Positions 45,001-54,092 of a stretch of 64,000 bases of DNA are shown here, in pieces. The translations under genes were made by a program, and so were the position numbers. The DNA comes from Limnanthes douglasii subsp. nivea (taxonomy: Eukaryota; Streptophyta; Magnoliopsida; Brassicales; Limnanthaceae), in contig JAUPFV010000001.1 in the NCBI GenBank assembly GCA_036936605.1, positions 210,039,138-210,103,137 on the forward strand, written 5' to 3'. Below the pieces are notes generated by a model. That model saw only the letters and a list, made by a program, of their open reading frames with translations. It was not told where the DNA came from and did not search any database. The number at the start of each line of letters is the position of its first letter. Positions within the stretch are counted from its first letter, which is position 1.

Positions 45001-45061
45001 CGGCGTTTAAGCCTACACTAGAGGCTCCGAATTTTCGCTTTTGGCGGTTAAGCCATTTTAA

Positions 45062-45330
45062 ATGTTAAATTCAATTTTGTAGTCAAGACTTGGGAAAAAT
45101 AGAAATATCAGACAGGGATTTAAAAAATAAGTTCAGTTGAGAAAACTGATATAGAAACAGTTTGAAATCGTTGGAAGCCATTTTCTTTCGTTTATATTTC
45201 AGTTATTTTACAATGTAATATATAAGATATTATGTTAGTGAAATGAAATTAACCTTTTCACAAAAAAATTTGTCTCTGTTATCTAAAAATAATAAACTTT
45301 GTTTTCTTTGCTAACGCAATCCTATATTAA
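45062..45330 (+). repeat. Right arm of a large inverted repeat
   Basis: This is the inverted partner of 43540-43806. The sequence continues to CCCAACA (45358) and is followed after two bases by a primer-binding site, so this arm looks like a plus-strand LTR. Confidence 0.85.
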
Positions 45331-45360
45331 GAATAAACAGAAGGTTCAAAACCCAACAAG

Positions 45361-45372
45361 TGGTATCAGAGC
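45361..45372 (+). other. Primer-binding site (initiator tRNA type)
   Basis: TGGTATCAGAGC follows the LTR-like end CCCAACA with a two-base spacer. It is the standard site complementary to the 3' end of initiator methionine tRNA used by copia elements. Confidence 0.8.
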
Positions 45373-45703
45373 AAGGCAGAAGAAGATATATGTATGGACG
45401 AATCAAAGGATCGTGAGATAGGACTCTGCCAAAAGATGTATGCAGAGTTTTTTCTCCATTTTGAGGACAAAGAGTTTTTTCTCTGTGTTGAGGACAGTAA
45501 AGACGACTTTGAGTGCAGACCGTTCAAGAGCTCATCCAAGAGAAGATGAGAAAACCGGATCTTCATGAACTCTTCAGATAAAGAGAAAGATCAAAAGTAA
45601 TGGTCCATGTATGGAAAGAATACGTCATAACAAACTACCACCGAAGGAATTAACTGTGCAGATGGATGCAGGCGACAGAAAGACAACAATCGTGTTCAAG
45701 CTT

Positions 45704-45915
45704 AAAGGGGAGAATGTTAGATAAGCATTGAACACGTTTCATTGATCAGTTAGTAACTTAGTTATATAGATAATATCAAAGAGTTTATTTGTATCTTTTA
45801 TATAAGAAACAGAATCGTGTATTGATGTATGAAATGAAAGAAGCATTTCCATAATACACTGGTTTATCTCCAGTGTATATATTTGTCTGTCAAAACTGTC
45901 TGCATCTCTAGAACA
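45704..45915 (+). repeat. Polypurine tract and following LTR-like sequence
   Basis: AAAGGGGAGAA (45704-45714) directly precedes TGTTAGATAAGCATTG. A stretch of 201 bp then ends CATCTCTAGAACA, so the ends TGTT...AACA fit a copia LTR. It does not match the LTR-like arm before the primer-binding site at 45361, so the internal 340 bp link two unlike ends. Confidence 0.5.
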
Positions 45916-46090
45916 TAGATTACAGTCTAAGATTGTGATGTTTGTGTATATTTTATATTCAGTATATATCTTTGTGTAGATTTGAAGGAATTTTTTCCGA
46001 ACAAGCTCAGCCATATTCATGCTGTCTAGCAATCAAAGATCGATCGAAAATCAAACTTAAATATTTCAAGAATCCGAACTCAGAACCACA
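45916..46090. other. Left border region of the Mutator-like element
   Basis: No gene is visible. The left end of the MULE probably lies here or slightly to the right, but I could not find terminal inverted repeats by eye. Confidence 0.35.
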
Positions 46091-46335
46091 TCGAGGTAAG
46101 AAATACAAGCCTCCTCCTATATTTTGTTTTAGTTTTCGTTGGGTATAAACTGTGGAAAATAAGTTTTTTAGGTTTCATTTTAACAAGTTTGATTTTTGCA
46201 TGATTTTAGGTGTTGTTTTGTTAGATTAGTGTTGTATGATTGTTAGTTATGTTAGGATATTCGTTTTGGTGTGTGATTTTGTTGGAAATGGTTCTGTTTT
46301 GATAGGAGTTGGATTTTGGATTTCGATATCACCTG

Positions 46336-46491
46336 GTCGCACGTTAGTGCTACAAGAATTATTCTCGTCGCACGATCGTGCGACCAAGGTGATAGTATGT
46401 CGCATGCGACAAGGGTGATAGTTTTGTCGCATGCGACAGACATACTTACCTTGTCTCATGCGGCCATAAGGCATACCCTGTCGCATGAGAC
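46336..46491. repeat. Left array of spaced palindromes
   Basis: Six units start at 46336, 46367, 46399, 46426, 46453 and 46480, a spacing of 31, 32, 27, 27 and 27. The second is a perfect 18-bp palindrome GTCGCACGATCGTGCGAC, the third and fourth are perfect 12-bp palindromes GTCGCATGCGAC, and the others have one to three changes. The spacers are not alike apart from a shared GGTGATAGT in two. The array lies before the PMD start codon. Confidence 0.9.
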
Positions 46492-46550
46492 CAGGTCTGT
46501 TACAATATTTTTATCTTTTCTTTATATTTATACGTTATATTTTTTACAAG

Positions 46551-48500
46551 ATGGGTCGTATCAAACAGACTGTGAAAAATCAGTTTAAAAAGGATAAAGC
46601 GCGGGCACGTTTAGCACGTGAGGTAGAGGAAGCTAATGTTTCCTTTAAGCATGTGAAGGCTGGTCCCACCGAAAGAAAAAGTGCTGGCAGTCAGACGAAA
46701 CGACGCCTCCATCGTCGTCCAAGTGACGATGAGATTCGTATGGCTGCCAGTAGTAGCGGGGCAAGTTTGTCTTCGTAGGAACCTGAAATTTCGTACGTTG
46801 ACGAAGAAGCGGAGGCACCGAAGGGGCCGGAGTGGCTGGAGGAACCGGAGGGATCTCATGCACGTTATGAAGACGATGCAGCAGACGCACCTTACGCATG
46901 CGAGGCCAAGGATCACGAGTTCTTGTCGGTGATGCCACACGTCCCGGCTCTCTATCCCGATTACGCCTTACACGAGGCATTTAGTGTTTATCACGGAGAT
47001 GTAAGTTTTAATTCTCTAACTTTAATATAGAAATTATTTATTATTTTATTAGGCACTTACGTTTTTTCTATATATTGCAGGATATGGTCTCCCTTTGATG
47101 CTTCGCCATGTACGATAGTCTCTGCAGATGGGACTTCAAAAAGCACAGTAGGGTACAGGCAAAGTTGATAGAGACTATCTTTGGCCCTCTCGTCGACGCA
47201 CTCTCCCACTGGCATACCTACCTTCATTTGGTTGAGGCATTCATCGAGCGGTGGCATGAGGAGACTTCTTCATTTCATTTCTCGTTCGAAGAGATGACTG
47301 TGACTTTGGATGACATCCACGTCATCACTGGATTACCGGTCACAGGTATGCCTTTTGATGTATTAGCGTTCGATTCCGAGATTGAGCAGAGAAAGACTTA
47401 TGCTAGCATACTAGGTGTACGACCAACAGAGTTAAATAAGAATCTTAGGAATGCTAGTAGCGTGAATCTTGGTTGGATGCGGACCACATTCACGAGTGAT
47501 AGATATAGTGATAATAAGATCACACATGAGAGAGTAGATCATGCCACTCGTGCCCACACACTATTCTTACTATTTGTACCAATAAAACCGGCAATAACAT
47601 TCCTTTAGATTACCTCAGGTTCGGGAACCAGTACCAGGGTATGAATAGGTTCAATTGGGGTCAGTTGGTATTAGCACAGCTGTACAACTCCCTTAGTCAG
47701 GGATCTTTGCATGGTACGAGGGGCATTTGTGGGTTCATAGGGATGCTCGACGCGTGGATATTTTCCCACTTTATTCAGTTTCGGGCTCCATTGTTTAGCG
47801 ATTTTCAGCTAGTTATGCCTCATATGTGTCTACATGCGCCACAGAAATCGGAGTTTCACAGGATGTGAGCAGAGAGTTGAGACACGTACTCTCGACGTCC
47901 ACAGAGTTAAGTAGTATTTGTTAATTTTAATGTTATGTTTTTTAACTAATATAATTGTCTAACTTGTTAACTTATTCATTTACATGTCATTTTCCTTCCC
48001 TACACGTACTTACGGGACTATCATCCGGCCAAGGACGTTACTTGAGTTGAGTTGACACTAAAGGATTTCGACATCATTGTTCCATACTACCCCGATTGTG
48101 TCACTCGATAAATGGGTTTTATACAGCTCATTCCGAAATATATACGTCCTTCTGCGAAAAAAGCAGGAAAGAAACCTGCTCGCAGATACGTTTGGGACGC
48201 TCAGCTGTGGCGGGATTGGTTGTACCATCTTTACACCTCAGTGGGACCCGTGTACTATAGTGGGGAGAGAATAGCAACGTGCTGTACCGAATTTGGGTAA
48301 AGAAAAAACTATGGTATATCGTTAGTCGCTCTGGTCCAACTGGAGGTCCTCAGGTGCAGCCGCAGGGTGGTGTTGACTATGCTTGATACGACCAGATCGC
48401 ACAGTATGGTCCATCCATACCGATGCTAGAGTATGATGATCTGGTACAGACCGCCCTTCAGATGCGCAGGATTTCTGAGCGATACAGACGTCGTTGATTC
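46551..48500 (+). pseudogene. Plant mobile domain (PMD, MAIN-like) protein gene of a MULE
   Basis: The ATG at 46551 (MGRIKQTVKNQFKKDKARAR) follows TTTTTTACAAG, which looks like a splice acceptor. A donor TCGAG/GTAAGAA at 46096 would put the palindrome array in a first intron. A stop (46776) and a frameshift near 46980 break the N-terminal part. An intron 47002-47080 (GTAAGT...ATTGCAG) follows. The PMD core reads YLHLVEAFIERWHEETSSFH, EEMTVTLDDIHVITGLPVTG, then FNWGQLVLAQLYNSLSQGS and GFIGMLDAWIFSHF. The end has IPKYIRPSAKKAGKKPARRYVW. There are at least two more frame changes and a TGA at 47096. Host PMD proteins (MAIN, MAIL1) act in nuclear gene silencing; the role inside MULEs is unknown. 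Confidence 0.75.
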
Positions 48501-49144
48501 AGATAGCAGCGGGGTGTTTTTAATATCACATTATTTCATATGTTAGACTTTGTTATTTTAACATTTTATTTTGTCAGGATATAACTTTATGATAGCACTT
48601 TTATATTTCTTTCTCTGTTTTTACATCGCGTTTGAATTTTTATTGGAAAAACGTAGTTAAAAACATTGTTACAAAATATAGTTAAAAATGTAGTTGAAAA
48701 CCTAGTAAAAAAACTGGTTGAAAGTAACTCATGGTTAAAAGTAACTCCCTCCAAAAGTAACTCTCTTCAAGATAACTCTCTCCAAAAGTAATTCCCTCCA
48801 AAATATTTCCCGCACGCCGACGCTTTTAATTCATCATAAGTACTCGAAAAGCTCATTAATTGAACAAAACCTGACATCATACAATATTACATTAACTATT
48901 TTACAAAATTACACCAACTGTTTTAAAACATTGCTTCAAATGTTGTACAAGATTACATCAAATGTTGTACGAAATTACTTCAAATGTCGTCTCACGTCAA
49001 ATCGGTTACATCTGGTTTTTCGTTCAATTTTATTTTCCTAACTGGCATTATTTGTGTAAATTTGTTGAACCGACGGTAGTAGGGATGCACCTATTGACTC
49101 ACTTCTTCGGTTGCGTAAGCACCACAACAGGGGTATAATGGCGG
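48501..49144. other. Region between the convergent PMD and transposase genes
   Basis: The stretch contains the 3' parts of both genes. From 48660 to 48810 a short degenerate repeat (AAAAGTAACTC and similar, about 20 bp spacing) is read several times. No further gene is visible. Confidence 0.5.
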
Positions 49145-49747
49145 CTATGGTTCATCGGGTGGGGTAGTGATCTGCAAGGGAAAAAAAATGAATGCATCTT
49201 GTATTTGATATGTAAGAAATTGTAAAAAAGATGATATACTTACATTAAAAAATTGACATCCATGTGCAAAAGCAATCCCAACTTCTATGATCGTTGAATT
49301 GTTGACGGGTGGGCGTCCACGGATTTGTAGATACGGTAACGACGCTGCTTGTGATACATGGTATACCATGCATTGATATTTTGTCGCAATGACTAGTCCA
49401 ATATCCGGAAATGTCATCCGATAGTGGCTACTAGGATTGGGCTTGAAGTTATCCAACCTATGTACCAAATCGTTAAACACCTTCGACGAACCATATACAT
49501 CAAACCAAGATGCATGGTTTTCTCGCAACTCTTTCAACAACTAGTGTATAACATCCTCCCATGTGGTCTTGTTGGTCAGGGCGGAAACTATGAATGGAGT
49601 TGTCAAATATGGAAAGTTTTTTTTGCAATTCTTCCTCACGAGAACTAGGAACTCTATGAACAATATTTAATCTTTTACAAAAGACATCCACATCTTCTAA
49701 AAGGATGCACCTACCATCTCTAGCTATAAATACAATTTCACATGCAC
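49145..49747 (-). pseudogene. MULE transposase, C-terminal part (SWIM end and OTU-like region)
   Basis: The part begins next to the gypsy insertion with the end of the SWIM finger (PCACEIVFIARDGRC), followed by VDVFCKRLNIVHRVP. After damage comes LKELRENHASWFDVYGSSKV, then LVHRLDNFKPNP, YRMTFPDIGLVIATKYQCMV and YLQIRGRPPVN. This corresponds to the OTU-like region found at the end of a group of plant MULE proteins. The part with the catalytic DGNC box is not readable. A stop splits it just before LLKELRENH. The coding strand is completed by 60164-62064 on the other side of the insertion. Confidence 0.75.
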
Positions 49748-49752
49748 AAGGT
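49748..49752. other. Left target-site duplication AAGGT
   Basis: AAGGT directly precedes the left LTR and recurs directly after the right LTR at 60159-60163. Five bases is the normal duplication size for Ty3/gypsy insertion. Confidence 0.95.
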
Positions 49753-50159
49753 TGGTGAGGTTAACTATCGTTTGAGGGTAAATTTGTAATTTGTCTGGAG
49801 GTTTGTGGAAGTGTATGGGTGTTTTATATTTAGAGTAGAAAGTAGAGGGAGAATTAAGCAGCCTGTTTGTATTTAATTTTCATTACCCACATTTAATGCA
49901 GGTGGTTGGGTATTTATACCCTTACATTTGGGCCTTATGGGTTCTCAAGTCATGTTTAATGGACCCGGGTCATGTTTAAAGATTCATGAGCTCTAAGTAG
50001 GAGAGCAAGTAGCGTAGTCAAGAAGTGTTTAGGTTTTTTAGTACTTTTGTCATAGTTCGAACAGCTCAATGGGCTGTGTGTACGAAGTTTCCTGTCCGGT
50101 CCGGTGAGTTTGGTCTGATTTGTCCTTGTCCGGAGAGGAGGCAGAATTCGGACTCATCA
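49753..50159 (-). repeat. 3' LTR of the Tat-like element
   Basis: It is 407 bp and differs from the 5' LTR at 12 positions. GGGTATTTATACCC near 49910 on the coding strand reads GGGTATAAATACCC and is the likely TATA box. Confidence 0.95.
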
Positions 50160-50176
50160 GGAGCCCCTTTTTTAGG
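50160..50176 (-). other. Polypurine tract of the Tat-like element
   Basis: CCTAAAAAAGGGGCTCC on the minus strand lies immediately before the 3' LTR start TGATGAGTCC. The AAAAAAGGGG part would prime plus-strand synthesis. Confidence 0.65.
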
Positions 50177-50489
50177 TGTTTGTTCAAATACCTTTGTCAA
50201 AGACCTGAAAAACAGTCCGATGTCAGGGGCAGTTTTTCCCGGAAAAGTTTCTCAAATTGGGCTATGGCTTTATCCGGACTGATAAAGCTTTGTGAATTCA
50301 AACAGTTTTTTGCCAGAGTTTTTGGGACACGTGTCGCTTTCTGGTTGGTTGCTTCAGCCGTTTTTTCACCTTGAATTTCGAACCCACCTTCTTCGAAAAG
50401 CAACCTCTTAATTAAAGGTGGTGACATCAGCGCCGTCTTTAATCATTACCAATCTTTTCGAATTCTCCTAGGAATCAAACTCCATTTTC

Positions 50490-50510
50490 AGATTTACTAT
50501 ATATTAAAAC
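50490..50510 (+). promoter_or_regulatory. Possible TATA box for the antisense ORF
   Basis: TACTATATATTAAAACAC lies about 95 bases upstream of the ATG at 50600 on the plus strand. A CT-rich leader (TTTCATCATCACTCTCA) follows. This would let the antisense ORF be transcribed on its own. Confidence 0.4.
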
Positions 50511-50599
50511 ACTTATACTGTTTCATCATCACTCTCATATTTACTCTGCAACTTCTTAAAGCTTTTTCTCTCCAAAGCAAAAATTTACCCAGATAGTTT

Positions 50600-53555
50600 A
50601 TGTTTACAGCGAGGAACGCTCTGATCAAAGGTGGGTGGCTCAACCTCTCTGAATTAGAAAAGGCGCAAAAGGTCGAAAGGGAAAGACGCATTGGAGCAGG
50701 ACTACCCATTTTGCCCATCGACAAGCCAGTGACTTCAGCCACAGAATCAGATCAAGGTCCTTCTTCCTCAAAAGGCATCAAGCCTAAAAAGCTATTTCAA
50801 ACTAATCTCTCCCCCATTATCTCTGGTTCCTCGGTTCAAGAATCGGAACCTGTTGTTGAGCCAGGGGCAACAGTTACCAGTTTCAGAAATCCCTCCCCCT
50901 TCTTAGCTATGGGGTCAGACACTGAAACCTCCCTTCAAAAGTTAGTCGACCAGAGAAGAGGCCGGTTGGTCAAGGGTCAGGCCTCTAAGAGCACTCCTTC
51001 AAAGTTGGGTGCCAAAGACAGCAGCACTGGGTCAGAAGTACCCATCAGAGCTCCCAAGGACAGACTGTCTGGTCCGGAGGGTAGTAGCCCAGGTCTTCGA
51101 AGAGGAACCTCTGCATCAGAGCCCCAGTCGGAGGCCAGAAGCCAAGGGAACACTGAAGCCCAGCAGTCCGGAGACCAGGCTGAGCCAGATCTGAACCCCC
51201 CTGCTGCTACTGCTACTGAAAACCCTTCATCAATTATGGAGGAAGTAATGGAGGACTCTGTCGAAGAAGCTCCATTTGAATCTGAGCCCTCCGGTTAGAC
51301 CAGTAGTGCTGTTGTTGCCAAAAAAGACAAAGGCAAAGAGAAATTGTGCTTGAGGCATCCGGATCTGCCGGAGAGTATCGAAGGAAGGGTGGGGCCTTGT
51401 TTCCACAAGGTCAGTGTCAAGTACCTCCTCTCCCTACAAAATATTAACTACAGATTCATCCACACAGCTGAACTGGGCCGGATGCGTACAAAGTGGGGAA
51501 TTCCGGAGAATGTAAAGATAAGGATCCCCATAAACCCAGAGATTCCCATAGACTGCAAATTGAGCGAAATTTTCATCTTCACGGAGCTGTTCAATTGGGG
51601 GTTCAGATTCCCCTTGGACCCAGAAATTGTCAGATACTTCCATCTGATAAAGCTCTGCCCAAGCTAGTTGAGCCCCAATGACTGGTACACCCTCATGTCC
51701 TGCATCATGGCTTCGAGGCTCTTCGGGATTCCTCTGCCAATGGAGGAGTTTGCTGATGTGGCCAGTCTCTGCAAAAAGCACCACATCCCCTTTTACCATT
51801 TCAATATGGGGGATAATTTCAAAGCTGTAGACAACTTGCTAGAGGCGGAGAGGAATTAGAGGACCCAGTTTCTGTTTGTTAGTGGTGCTTGGGAGAATGG
51901 AAAGAAGATCAAGTCCGGGGTGAACCCAAGTCTTCTCACAAGCAGGTGGAGGAGTGACCGTAAGTCTCATGCTTTATATTTTTGTCTCTCTTATTTTTTT
52001 TAAAGTTAGTTTAAACTAATGGGTCTTACTTTTGCCTTAGCAGAACTGCCTAAGGAATTCAGTGATCATTTGAAAACCGGGCAGACCACTTGCACCAATA
52101 TCAACGCTTGGGCCGCTGAGAAGTGGGGGAATCGGTTCCATGCTGCCTTCACAGGAGGAAACTTAGCAAGGTCCCACCTGTGGAACACCACAGGTCGGAG
52201 AGACTTAACCTGGGAGGAACTCACCACCCAGCCTCCTCCGGATGTAGTGCTAAAGAGGACGCATGAGCCGGACGGGACACTCTACTTGCCAGGCCGGGCC
52301 AAGGCCCCGAGTAACATGAAGAAGAAAGGCAAGAAAGTTGTGGGGGGAGCTAACCCTGCTGAAGTAGAGGAGGATGTTCTAACGCATCCGGAGGGGCCAG
52401 TTACCAGCCAAATTGATGCTGATCTCTTGGAAGTGGTGGAGCAGGAGACTGAAAGGCAAGAAGTGCACTCCCCAAAACCTCAAAGGGCTTCCAAAAGAAA
52501 TCGTAAACGGGGAGGTGAAAGTAAAGACAGGGAGGCCAAGAAGAAAAAGACCTCTAAGGGTGACGAGCTTTCTCTCCGGGCTCCGGAGCCTCCTTCCCAA
52601 GCTGATCCCACTGACCCAACACAGGTGGAGGAGATACCTGGTGACTTCCAAACCGATGAGGTCGAAGGGGGAGATCTTAACATTGATGGGGTAGACATCA
52701 CTGGTCTTGGTGGGCTTGGTGAGTACTTCATCAATCTCCCCAAAGACGATTTTGCTGGGCCTTACCTCCCTCTGAGCACTTCAAACACAGTCACTTTCAA
52801 TAGTAAGACCTTTATTTTCAAGTGAAAGGTATGTCATAGCCCACTCTTTATTAAGCAATGTTCAACCTGTGCTCTTGTTGGAAAAACAAGTTCGAAATCA
52901 GGCAGACATTATCAAAGACCTTAAGTCTGATAAAGAGAGGCTGTCCGACGACCTTCTTACTGCCACTTCGAATGTTGCCACTCTAAAGGAAGAAAACGAA
53001 GAGTTGAAGAGGAACCAAGAAGCGAGTACCACAAGAGTCACCACACTAGAGAATACTATCACAGAGCTCTGGGAGAAGCTGTCCGGTCTGGAGAAAGATC
53101 TTGCCACCTGAAAAGGGGAGACCAAAGCCAAAGACCAAATCATCACCAACTTAACCAATGACAAAATTGCACTTGAGAATACAGTGTCCAAAGCTTCCGA
53201 GGAGAAAGCTAGTTTGCTAAGGGAGCAGGAGGCCAAAATCCAAGCCAAGATCGATGCTTATGCCAACAACGTGATCGACACTCAAGAGCAAATGTATGCC
53301 AAGGTAAGATCAGACATGGTCTTGCTCTTCCATGAGAAATTTCCGAAGAGGAACCTAGGGGATTTATGGCTTCATGTAGAGGTTGAAGACCTCCCATATC
53401 ATACAATGGCCGAAGGCGATCGGATTGGCTTCTCTAGTGCATCATCATCTGATGACGAAGAAAACACTAGGGAGAGCCCAAATGAAGAAAAAGATGATCC
53501 TAAGGGGAAGAAGAAGGTAGATGAAGCTGAGCCATCTTCAAAGGCTCAGCCTTAA
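50600..53555 (+). pseudogene. Antisense extra ORF of the Tat-like element, with introns
   Basis: Open stretches at 50600-51298, 51344-51667, 51668-51859 and 52019-52825 share one frame, interrupted by TAG at 51296, 51665 and 51857. An intron 51960-52043 (GTAAGT...TTTTGCCTTAGCAG) keeps the frame. A second one between about 52803 and 52901 must shift to the frame of 52869-53555, which has a TGA at 53109. The protein starts MFTARNALIKGGWLNLSELE, has a Ser/Pro/Glu-rich part and a globular part (KYLLSLQNINYRFIHTAELG, FNWGFRFPLDPEIV, SPNDWYTLMSCIMAS). Basic patches and a coiled coil (KEENEELKRNQEASTTRVTT) follow. It resembles the plant gypsy-type transposon domain proteins. Function unknown. Confidence 0.75.
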
Positions 53556-54092
53556 TTTACGAATTACTTTTTACTTTTCATGTTATTTGAACCAAAGTCC
53601 TTGGAAGGCCAAGGCATTCTTTTTGTAAGTGTGTCCAGTATCTGACCGGATAGATCCTTTACTTTGTTTTGACAATTTGAAAGTCCTTGGAAGGCCAAGG
53701 CACTTAAGTTATTTTAATGAATATCTTTGTTTTGCACAACTCTCACCTTCTCTCATAGTATGTTCCAATTTTAATGGCTAGTGTTTAAATAGCCCTTAGT
53801 TATTTCATAGTGAGAGTGTTTAAGTTCTCCGATGGCGAATGTTTAAGTGGTCATCACTCTTTTATTTCAGTCCGAATGGTGTGACAAAAGACAAAGTAAG
53901 AACACTTTGAAATTTTTTTAAGAAGGCATCAAATTTTATTTAAAAACCCGGACACCCTATCAAAACCTCCCCGCGCCACCAGGGTAGGAAAGAGTATGCC
54001 CCCAAATATTTACATGGATGTTTAAACAAGTAAATATTTACACAGATGTTATGCCAAGTACATCCAGAGATGTTCGATATTCCAAGGGTGGG
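53556..54092. other. Spacer between antisense ORF and integrase end
   Basis: The two genes converge here. AGTCCTTGGAAGGCCAAGGCA is read twice (about 53597 and 53681), a repeat 84 bp apart that may form part of the 3' UTR. No other gene is visible. Confidence 0.6.

Noticed and set aside
46336..46491. CRISPR-like look of the palindrome array (regular repeats and spacers)
   Set aside because: Units are short self-complementary palindromes with sequence variation, the DNA is clearly from a plant nucleus, and a mirrored second array exists at the other end of a MULE.
49145..49747. Reading DGRC next to the insertion as the OTU catalytic DGNC box
   Set aside because: The context PCACEI...DGRCILLEDVDVF fits the end of the SWIM finger and its following segment, so the resemblance is coincidental.
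52379..53248. Minus-strand frames within the antisense ORF of the gypsy element
   Set aside because: Composition and lack of domains show that they mirror the plus-strand coding sequence, which has the intron and coiled coil.
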